From positions 1-7,106 of the forward strand of contig JANXVQ010000368.1 of NCBI GenBank assembly GCA_025351545.1: a DNA stretch of 7,106 bases, written 5' to 3'. Source of the stretch: Spirosoma sp. GTDB lineage: Bacteria > Bacteroidota > Bacteroidia > Cytophagales > Spirosomataceae. Position numbers and translations under genes: made by a program. Below, one piece after another: positions 1 to 5,423 of the stretch (the stretch's first letter is position 1; the number at the start of each line of letters is the position of its first letter). A model generated the notes under the pieces. That model searched no databases. It was given only the letters and a program-made list of their open reading frames with translations, and was not told the DNA's origin.

Positions 1-914
1 CAGGCATCTGTTTTCGCACCGGCGGCATTAATCCACTGATTTCCCGATTCAATTAGCCAGGCGATTTCGGCCAATCGTGTTCGTTGGAACAAATCATCGA
101 TGCGGTTCATGGATAATAAAAATGAACGTGTTGCGTCGAATAACGCTTCGGCCCCACCCAATTGCACAGCAGCAAATCGAATGGCTCCCCCGCTGAAATA
201 CGGTTGTCTATAATAGTCGTCTGGCTGACCTAAGAGATCATTTTCGTAGAGTTCAACATCAGTAAAATCCATTTTATAACTGACCGATGCACGCATACCC
301 AGCGGTTGCCAAAAACTATCGTCCTGCGGAATCGCCTTCACATGCTCAGTTGGAATAACACACATCTGCCAGCCTTGCTTGTCAGCACCAACCAACTGAC
401 CCGTTATGAGTGGTCGATGAATCCAACCGGCACCCGAGCAAAACGTTTTCGTGCCTTCCAGTCGATAGCGTCCGTTGCCAATAGAATGAATTTTTACACC
501 ATTGTCTGCCTGCGTATTCCAGACACTAAACAGTCGGATATACTGATTCACATCGGCATACCAGACTTTTTTCTGTTCCGGTGTTGCGTATAAATGAATC
601 AGATTCAACGCATTAATATGACCTTCAAAAACACGCCCAACCGTTAGATTAGCGGCTCCTATACATTTCAGGAGTTGCAGAAGCCGGTCGGCAACGGGCA
701 ATTGGTAGTCCAGCGGCTTACCCGGAAGCGTCACGCCAAGTAAGCCAGCATCGGCCAGCCAGCCAAATGCATCTTCAGGAAACGTCTTGTCATTATCTGT
801 CTTAGCGGCAGCCTCAGCTATCTGTTTGAGTAAAGCATTTATTCGGTCTGTATCCACACCCGATAACGGATTTATTGACGCATCATTTGTGAGGATAGGT
901 ATCGGTATCTTCAT
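1..914 (-). CDS. Acyl-CoA dehydrogenase-family flavoprotein, 3' end cut by window edge
   Basis: Reading the minus strand from the ATG at 914-912 gives 304 codons with no stop before the left edge, so the C-terminus is missing. The layout fits the acyl-CoA dehydrogenase fold: an N-terminal helical domain (about residues 20-125), then a beta domain (about 127-225) with GTKTFCSGAG at 154-163 and LGMRAS at 205-210 followed by a segment like the family's V.FddV.v motif (FTDVEL, 217-222), then the start of the C-terminal helical domain (about 240 on). Known members use FAD to oxidise acyl-CoA or related substrates in the cytoplasm. The usual tryptophan-containing FAD-contact motif (K.WiTng) is replaced by KTFCSGAG, so this is a divergent member and the substrate cannot be named. 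The family is usually about 380 residues, so roughly 75 or more residues, including the usual catalytic glutamate region, lie outside the window. The fold assignment is fairly secure; a true acyl-CoA substrate is not. No signal peptide is seen. The start lacks a Shine-Dalgarno sequence, as is usual in Bacteroidota. Confidence 0.85.
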   Translation of the reverse strand, partial: MKIPIPILTNDASINPLSGVDTDRINALLKQIAEAAAKTDNDKTFPEDAFGWLADAGLLGVTLPGKPLDYQLPVADRLLQLLKCIGAANLTVGRVFEGHINALNLIHLYATPEQKKVWYADVNQYIRLFSVWNTQADNGVKIHSIGNGRYRLEGTKTFCSGAGWIHRPLITGQLVGADKQGWQMCVIPTEHVKAIPQDDSFWQPLGMRASVSYKMDFTDVELYENDLLGQPDDYYRQPYFSGGAIRFAAVQLGGAEALFDATRSFLLSMNRIDDLFQRTRLAEIAWLIESGNQWINAAGAKTDA

Positions 915-954
915 AGTTACCAAAGCCTTAGAAGGGCGAATTGTTTTGTGATTT

Positions 955-988
955 TATCGTACGATATGGCCAAAGGCCGATCTTTTTT
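955..988. other. 12-bp palindrome followed by a short hairpin and T-run
   Basis: TATCGTACGATA at 955-966 is a perfect 12-bp palindrome. It is followed at once by a GGCC-AAA-GGCC hairpin (968-978), which can extend outward with GAT/ATC pairs around one bulged A (963-982), and then by six Ts at 983-988. On the plus strand the hairpin plus T-run resembles a weak intrinsic terminator, yet no plus-strand gene precedes it. On the minus strand it lies in the likely leader of the dehydrogenase gene. It could be an operator, a leader structure or chance. The dyads are visible; the role is not. Confidence 0.35.
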
Positions 989-1065
989 AGCATTAAATCA
1001 AGGCATTGGGCGCACATTCAGCAAAGAAACTTGACATCGCATCAGCAAGCGGCCTGTTTTTTCCG

Positions 1066-1073
1066 TACCTTTG
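1066..1073 (+). promoter_or_regulatory. Bacteroidota-type -7 promoter element of prs
   Basis: TACCTTTG at 1066-1073 matches the Bacteroidota -7 consensus TAnnTTTG exactly. It lies 21 bp before the chosen ATG of prs, so the predicted 5' leader is very short (about 15 nt). No convincing TTG -33 box sits 17-23 bp upstream; the TTGAC at 1031-1035 is 30 bp away, which is too far. The element overlaps the upstream in-frame TTG at 1071, which argues against that TTG as the start codon. The match is direct; promoter activity is inferred. Confidence 0.6.
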
Positions 1074-1094
1074 CGGGAAATTTGTCAGGCACTC

Positions 1095-2036
1095 ATGGCT
1101 TCGTTTAACCCGGTTAAGATTTTTTCAGGCAGTCAATCTACTTACCTGGCTGAAAAAATTGCCCACTATTACGGTAAAGACTTAGGCGGCTACACCTGCC
1201 GACGATTTAGCGATGGCGAGATGTCGCCCAGTTTTGAAGAGTCGGTTCGTGGTTGTGATGTATTTCTGATTCAGTCTACACCCCCACCCGGCGATAATTT
1301 ACTGGAGTTACTCTTGATGGTCGATGCCGCCCGACGAGCTTCGGCGCACTATGTAACGGTTGTGATTCCTTATTTCGGGTACGCCCGGCAAGATCGCAAA
1401 GACAAGCCTCGTGTGTCGATTGCCGCCAAATTAGTTGCCAATATGCTGGCAGCATCGGGCGTTGACCGGCTAATGACGATTGACCTTCATGCAGGGCAGA
1501 TTCAGGGCTTCTTCGATTTTCCGGTAGACCATCTGGAGGGAACATCGATCTTCGTGCCGTATATCCGAAGCCTGAACTTGGAAAATCTGGTGGTTGCCTC
1601 GCCGGATGTGGGTGGTGCAAATCGCGCTCGTACATTCGCAAAGCATTTCAACGCCGACATTGTACTGTGCGATAAACACCGAAAACGGGCTAATGAAATT
1701 GCGTCGATGCAAGTAATTGGCGACGTTGAAGGGGCTAACGTGGTGCTGGTTGATGATTTGATTGACACTGGCGGCACAATGGCCAAAGCAGCCCAGATTA
1801 TTATGGACAAGGGGGCTTTATCGGTTCGGGCGGTATGCACCCACCCGATTATGTCTGGCAAGGCCCACGAAAATATTGCAAATTCGCAGTTGGTCGAATT
1901 AGTTGTTGCCGATACGTTGCCGATGAATCAATCCAACGAAAAAATCAGAATATTGTCGGTGGCAGAATTATTTGCCAAAGCCATTGGCCGTATTCGAGAC
2001 CATGAATCTATTAGTTCTTTGTTTATAAAATATTAA
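1095..2036 (+). CDS. prs: Ribose-phosphate pyrophosphokinase (PRPP synthetase)
   Basis: This cytoplasmic enzyme transfers pyrophosphate from ATP to ribose 5-phosphate, making PRPP for purine, pyrimidine, NAD, histidine and tryptophan synthesis. The 313-residue protein carries the class I hallmarks in order: RRFSDGE (36-42), the ATP-binding FGYARQDRKD (94-103), DLHAGQIQGFF (130-140) with active-site His132, SPDVGGANRAR (169-179), the flexible-loop basic residues in KHRKRANE (194-201), and the PRPP-binding loop VVLVDDLIDTGGT (216-228). The C-terminal SISSLF is also typical. Length matches the family (about 310-320). I chose the ATG at 1095 over an in-frame TTG at 1071 because it gives the usual family N-terminus (MASFNPVKIFSGSQS) and because the TTG lies inside the likely -7 promoter element. 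rplY follows after 74 bp with no terminator between, so the two are probably co-transcribed. Confidence 0.97.
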   Translation: MASFNPVKIFSGSQSTYLAEKIAHYYGKDLGGYTCRRFSDGEMSPSFEESVRGCDVFLIQSTPPPGDNLLELLLMVDAARRASAHYVTVVIPYFGYARQDRKDKPRVSIAAKLVANMLAASGVDRLMTIDLHAGQIQGFFDFPVDHLEGTSIFVPYIRSLNLENLVVASPDVGGANRARTFAKHFNADIVLCDKHRKRANEIASMQVIGDVEGANVVLVDDLIDTGGTMAKAAQIIMDKGALSVRAVCTHPIMSGKAHENIANSQLVELVVADTLPMNQSNEKIRILSVAELFAKAIGRIRDHESISSLFIKY

Positions 2037-2039
2037 CGG

Positions 2040-2103
2040 AGTGCCGGGCGTCCACGTCCGGATATTTTTCATCTTTTCCAGTCGAATGTGGACATTCGGC
2101 ATT
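2040..2103 (+). repeat. Long imperfect stem-loop (REP-like) in the prs-rplY gap
   Basis: The arms 2040-2062 and 2081-2103 pair around an 18-nt T-rich loop. In RNA this gives about 20 pairs counting G-U wobbles, with mismatches at 2049/2094, 2058/2085 and 2062/2081. Each arm is also a small palindrome: GAATGT-GG-ACATTC at 2084-2097 is perfect, and CCGGGCGT-CC-ACGTCCGG at 2044-2061 pairs fully if one G-U is allowed. There is no T-run after it, so it is unlikely to be a terminator. It ends 7 bp before the rplY ATG and fills most of the gap, so it may affect rplY translation or be a dispersed palindromic element. The structure is visible; the function is open. Confidence 0.65.
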
Positions 2104-2110
2104 ACATAAA

Positions 2111-2689
2111 ATGAAAAAAATCGAGATTGTAGGGTATCAACGAGCGAATCTCGGCCGCACGGAATCACAAGCGATTCGGGCCGAGGGCAATGTTCCGTGT
2201 GTTTTGTATGGTGGCGATGAGCAGGTGCATTTCTATGCCCCGGCGATTCTGTTCCGCGATTTGATTTATACGCCCAATATTTTTGAAGTGGCTCTCAACA
2301 TTGAGGGTGCTGAATACCGGGCTATTCTTCAGGAATCCCAATTTCATCCAGTAAGCGACGTGTTGCTACACGCCGATTTCCTGTTAGTGACTGATAAGAA
2401 ACCTATTAAAATTGCCGTTCCAGTTCGTTTACTTGGTACAGCTCCAGGTGTGCAACAAGGTGGTAAACTGGTAATCCGTGTTCGGAAACTGCGCGTGAAG
2501 GGTAACCTTGAAAACATCCCTGATTTTATTGATGTGGATGTGTCAACTCTTGAGCTTGGTAAATCTGTTCGTGTTGGTCAGATTCCGGTAAATAATATCG
2601 AAATGCTTGAAGAAGCGACGAACCCAGTGGCCAGCATCGAAATCCCACGTGCATTACGTGGTGCGATAGGTACGGTTGCTGCCAAATAA
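2111..2689 (+). CDS. rplY: 50S ribosomal protein L25, long Ctc/TL5 type
   Basis: L25 binds 5S rRNA in the central protuberance of the large ribosomal subunit. The 192-residue length fits the two-domain Ctc/TL5 form, not the short form of about 95 residues in E. coli. The N-terminal L25 domain (about 3-92) shows R-x-x-LG-R near the start, R-AEGNVPCVLYGG (about 23-35) and the family signature near LLHADFLLV (about 85-93). The C-terminal beta domain (about 97-185) holds KIAVPVRLLGTAPGVQQGG and NIPDFIDVDVSTLELGKSVRV-type segments. The ATG at 2111 gives the expected N-terminus MKKIEIVG; the leader before it is A-rich without a clear Shine-Dalgarno sequence. It is downstream of prs, a pairing common in Bacteroidota. 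The pth gene that often follows is absent here: a terminator and a converging gene come next. Confidence 0.95.
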   Translation: MKKIEIVGYQRANLGRTESQAIRAEGNVPCVLYGGDEQVHFYAPAILFRDLIYTPNIFEVALNIEGAEYRAILQESQFHPVSDVLLHADFLLVTDKKPIKIAVPVRLLGTAPGVQQGGKLVIRVRKLRVKGNLENIPDFIDVDVSTLELGKSVRVGQIPVNNIEMLEEATNPVASIEIPRALRGAIGTVAAK

Positions 2690-2710
2690 GACTAATTTTT
2701 AAGCTAGTAG

Positions 2711-2756
2711 ATCACAAAAATGCCCAACCAGGAAATTGGTTGGGCATTTTTGTGAT
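2711..2756. terminator. Bidirectional intrinsic terminator between rplY and the copper ATPase gene
   Basis: The arms 2711-2730 and 2737-2756 form a perfect 20-bp stem with a 6-nt loop (GGAAAT). A GC-rich core (TGCCCAACC/GGTTGGGCA) is flanked by five As on the left and five Ts on the right, so either strand reads as a hairpin with a U-run. It starts 22 bp after the rplY stop and ends 11 bp beyond the stop of the minus-strand ATPase gene, so it can end both converging transcripts. Confidence 0.93.
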
Positions 2757-2766
2757 TATAAAATAC

Positions 2767-5106
2767 TCACAGTTTTATTCTTCCCAATCGCAGACTATTG
2801 GTCACCACTGATACAGAACTTAGCGCCATAGCCGCTCCGGCAATCATGGGATTCAGTAGAAAACCAAAGGCCGGGTACAGCACTCCGGCGGCAATAGGAA
2901 TACCGATCAGGTTGTAAATAAACGCCCAGAATAAATTCTGGCGAACGACGCGAACGGTTTGCTTCGACAGGTGAAGAGCCTTGGGAACACTGGCCAAATC
3001 AGACGTAATCAGTGTCATTCGGGCCACATCCATAGCAATATCGGAGCCTTTTCCCATGGCAATACTCACATCAGCCTGAGCCAGCGCCTGCGAGTCGTTG
3101 ATGCCATCGCCTACCATCGCGACTATCTTTCCAGCAGCCTGCAATTCGTTCACGAAATTGGCTTTATCAGTAGGCATCATCTCAGCTTTATACTGGCGAA
3201 TCCCCACTTGTTTCGCTACGGCAGCAGCCGTTTGCACATTGTCGCCAGTAAGCATATACACCTCAATACCCCGACTTTGCAACGTTTCAATGGCCTTTGC
3301 CGAAGTCGGCTTAACGGGATCGGCAATAGCAATAATAGCCAACACCTGACCTTTCTTCCTGTCTATTTTATAATTGTCATCTCCATGCCGGACATCTCCA
3401 TGCCGGACAAAGAATATGACGGTTTTGGCCTGATTCCTCAAGGTTTCAGCTTGTAGCGTCAGTTCGGCAGATAAGTCAATCTGGTTTTCTGTCAGCAGAT
3501 TTTGATTACCTGCCAAATACACCTCGTTTTGATAAAGCGCTTTAACGCCCCGCCCCGTTATACTCTCGAACTCCTCTACTGATACCGATTCGGAGTTGGT
3601 CAAATAAGCTGCTATTGATTCAGCCAGCGGATGTTCCGATTGCTTCTCTAACGAGTAAAGAATCGACCGTAGCTGGGCTTGTTCGCCATCAGCAACGACC
3701 CAATGCAGGTCTGTCACGAGCGGTTTTCCTTCGGTGATCGTGCCGGTTTTGTCCAGTATTACAGCATTGACCGTGTGGGCAATTTCCAGACTTTCAGCAT
3801 CTTTGATCAGGATATTGTTCTCAGCTCCTTTGCCAACGCCCACCATAATAGCCGTTGGCGTAGCCAGTCCCAGCGCACAGGGGCAGGCAATAACCAATAC
3901 CGTTACCGAGGTCAGGAGAGCGGTTGTAAACGGGTCGCTATTTGGCGCCAGGTAGTGCCCGAAAACCATCCAGACAACAAAGGTCAACACTGAAATACCC
4001 AATACAACGGGCACGAAAATTCCCGCAATTCGGTCCACAACTTGCTGCACCGGAGCCTTACTCCCCTGGGCATCCTGAACCATGCGTATAATTTGCGCCA
4101 GTAACGTATCGGCACCTACTTTTTCGGCGTAAAACCGGAAGCTGCCTTTTTGATTAATAGTCCCGGCAAAAACCGATGCACCAGCCTGTTTTGATACTGG
4201 CACCGGTTCTCCACTAATCATACTCTCATCTACATACGACTGTCCCGACGCGACACGACCATCCACCGGAATTTTCTCTCCTGGCCTAACTACCAGCAAG
4301 TTACCCACCTGCACCAAAGCAATAGAAATCTCACGCTCCGTATTTCCGTCAACAAGGCGAACCGTTTTAGGTTGCAATCCTATCAGCTTTTTAATAGCCG
4401 ACGATGTATTTGATTTCGCTTGTTCTTCAAGAAGTTTACCTACTAAAATAAAGGCAATAACGACCGCTGCGGCTTCAAAATAAACGTGTGGATGTGCCCC
4501 CCGACTGTGCCAGAATTCAGGATAAATTGTATTGAAGGCACTGAACAAAAAGGCAATACCGGTACTCAACGCTACCAGCGTGTCCATGTTGGCTTTGCCA
4601 TGACGCGCCTGTTTCCAGGCATTGACAAAAAATGACCGTCCCAACCCAAACACCACCGGTGCCGACAGCGCCATCATGATGTAATTGCCATACGGAAGCG
4701 CCATAAAAAACATACCAATGACAGCAACAGGCAGAGCCAGTAGCAACGCCCAAATGGTTCGTTGTTTAAGGCTCTGTACCCGTTTTTGCTGCGCTTCTTC
4801 CTGTACTTGCCGAGCATCGACTCCGGCATCTTCGGTTTCGACTATAATGTCGTAACCCATCGCCCGGACGGCGTTTTTCAGTTCGATTGGCGTTACAGTT
4901 TTAGGGTTGAACTGTACCCAAGCGCTCTGATTGGCATAGTTCACACCTGCATCGCTGACTCCGGGCGTGTGCTTCAATATCGATTCGACACTGACAGCAC
5001 AGGCCGCGCAGGTCATCTCCAATACGGGATATGTTTTCCGAATCTCCAGCAAACCACCGCGTTTGACGGTTTTCGTTTCTGAATCGGGAATGGATGTTGT
5101 CATCAT
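2767..5106 (-). CDS. copA: Copper-translocating P1B-type ATPase
   Basis: A membrane pump of 779 residues that, by family, exports Cu(I) (possibly Ag(I)) from the cytoplasm using ATP. One N-terminal heavy-metal-associated domain (about 24-91) carries MTCAAC, with Cys33 and Cys36. About eight membrane segments follow (near 117-137, 140-160, 173-193, 208-225, 360-384, 395-425, 723-745, 750-770). The metal-site CPC is at 408-410; YN (731-732) and M-x-x-SS (760-764) in the last segments mark the Cu(I) subgroup. The actuator SGE is at 298-300, phosphorylated Asp452 is in DKTGT, the ATP-binding HP in SEHPLA is at 490-495, and the hinge GDGIND is at 666-671. All catalytic motifs are intact. Oddity: the loop near 567-587, normally a few residues, is expanded and contains VRHGD twice in tandem. 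It starts 4 bp after a small CxxC metal-binding gene, so the two form an operon. A second ATG directly follows the first; either could be the start. Confidence 0.96.
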   Translation of the reverse strand: MMTTSIPDSETKTVKRGGLLEIRKTYPVLEMTCAACAVSVESILKHTPGVSDAGVNYANQSAWVQFNPKTVTPIELKNAVRAMGYDIIVETEDAGVDARQVQEEAQQKRVQSLKQRTIWALLLALPVAVIGMFFMALPYGNYIMMALSAPVVFGLGRSFFVNAWKQARHGKANMDTLVALSTGIAFLFSAFNTIYPEFWHSRGAHPHVYFEAAAVVIAFILVGKLLEEQAKSNTSSAIKKLIGLQPKTVRLVDGNTEREISIALVQVGNLLVVRPGEKIPVDGRVASGQSYVDESMISGEPVPVSKQAGASVFAGTINQKGSFRFYAEKVGADTLLAQIIRMVQDAQGSKAPVQQVVDRIAGIFVPVVLGISVLTFVVWMVFGHYLAPNSDPFTTALLTSVTVLVIACPCALGLATPTAIMVGVGKGAENNILIKDAESLEIAHTVNAVILDKTGTITEGKPLVTDLHWVVADGEQAQLRSILYSLEKQSEHPLAESIAAYLTNSESVSVEEFESITGRGVKALYQNEVYLAGNQNLLTENQIDLSAELTLQAETLRNQAKTVIFFVRHGDVRHGDDNYKIDRKKGQVLAIIAIADPVKPTSAKAIETLQSRGIEVYMLTGDNVQTAAAVAKQVGIRQYKAEMMPTDKANFVNELQAAGKIVAMVGDGINDSQALAQADVSIAMGKGSDIAMDVARMTLITSDLASVPKALHLSKQTVRVVRQNLFWAFIYNLIGIPIAAGVLYPAFGFLLNPMIAGAAMALSSVSVVTNSLRLGRIKL
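3379..3408 (-). repeat. Two tandem 15-bp repeats inside the copper ATPase gene
   Basis: On the plus strand atctccatgccggac occurs twice, identically, at 3379-3393 and 3394-3408. On the coding strand each copy is GTCCGGCATGGAGAT, encoding VRHGD, residues 567-576 of the ATPase. The unit is a multiple of three, so the frame is kept. It falls in a loop between the strand KTVIFFV and the conserved [14 protein letters not shown], a place that tolerates length change. Confidence 0.95.
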
Positions 5107-5110
5107 TTTA

Positions 5111-5317
5111 TTAGTTTAGCGGCTCCGCTTTATAACCCGCTTTTTCAATTGCCCGTTTGACGATTTCGGGCGTTGACGTTTCAACAGTCAGTACTTTTTT
5201 CGGATCTAGTGTATCGACCTGCCAATTGCCCTCGCCAACGGCTTCGTTCAGAAATGGCGTTACGGTTGCAATGCAGCCACCGCATTTTATATTGGTTTTG
5301 AACTTTAGCGTTTCCAT
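5111..5317 (-). CDS. Small heavy-metal-associated (HMA) domain protein, likely copper chaperone
   Basis: A 68-residue cytoplasmic protein that is one HMA domain: a beta-strand (LKFKTNIK, 4-11), the metal-binding loop CGGC (Cys12 and Cys15), a helix, and the late strand and helix ending [17 protein letters not shown]. In this family the two cysteines bind Cu(I) or another soft metal and pass it to a partner ATPase. The usual MxCxxC has Ile in place of Met (NIKCGGC), a form I associate with Bacteroidota chaperones. The ATG at 5317 follows an A-rich leader without a Shine-Dalgarno sequence. The stop lies 4 bp before the ATPase gene, so co-transcription and possibly translational coupling are expected. 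This makes a CopZ-like role likely, but sequence alone does not prove metal choice. Confidence 0.88.
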   Translation of the reverse strand: METLKFKTNIKCGGCIATVTPFLNEAVGEGNWQVDTLDPKKVLTVETSTPEIVKRAIEKAGYKAEPLN

Positions 5318-5344
5318 GATTTTCTACCTGTTTTTTCTACAACA

Positions 5345-5352
5345 CAAATATC
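5345..5352 (-). promoter_or_regulatory. Probable -7 promoter element of the copper operon
   Basis: On the minus strand GATATTTG matches TAnnTTTG at five of the six fixed positions (G replaces the first T). It is 27 bp upstream of the start codon of the CxxC protein gene, a suitable distance. No clear TTG -33 box is seen, which would fit an activated promoter. The call is tentative. Confidence 0.4.
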
Positions 5353-5356
5353 GCCG

Positions 5357-5378
5357 GTAAGCTCCTGTTCACGCTTAC
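5357..5378. promoter_or_regulatory. Candidate operator dyad upstream of the copper operon
   Basis: GTAAGC (5357-5362) and GCTTAC (5373-5378) are perfect inverted 6-bp arms separated by 10 bp. The dyad lies just upstream of the probable -7 element, in the spacer/-33 zone where MerR-type regulators such as CueR bind. The arm sequence is not a known CueR or CsoR site that I recognise. It could instead be a weak hairpin at the end of the upstream glycosidase transcript, though no T-run follows it. Confidence 0.35.
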
Positions 5379-5423
5379 AGAATTACTGATGAGCCTTATA
5401 GAATTGCCCCTTGCTGACCAGTA

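Noticed and set aside
306..593. Open frame of 95 codons on the plus strand
   Set aside because: It lies wholly antisense to the well-supported dehydrogenase gene and resembles no known protein.
1031..1036. TTGACA, a classic sigma-70 -35 box, before prs
   Set aside because: There is no TATAAT-like box about 17 bp downstream, and it is too far from the TACCTTTG element; Bacteroidota promoters do not follow the E. coli consensus.
2040..2103. Intrinsic terminator between prs and rplY
   Set aside because: The stem is not followed by a T-run; the next bases are mixed and A-rich up to the rplY start.
3379..3408. CRISPR or larger tandem array at the 15-bp repeats
   Set aside because: There are only two directly abutting units without spacers, inside an intact gene.
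2959..3456. 165-codon open frame on the plus strand
   Set aside because: It is the antisense shadow of the copper ATPase gene, whose motifs are complete on the other strand.
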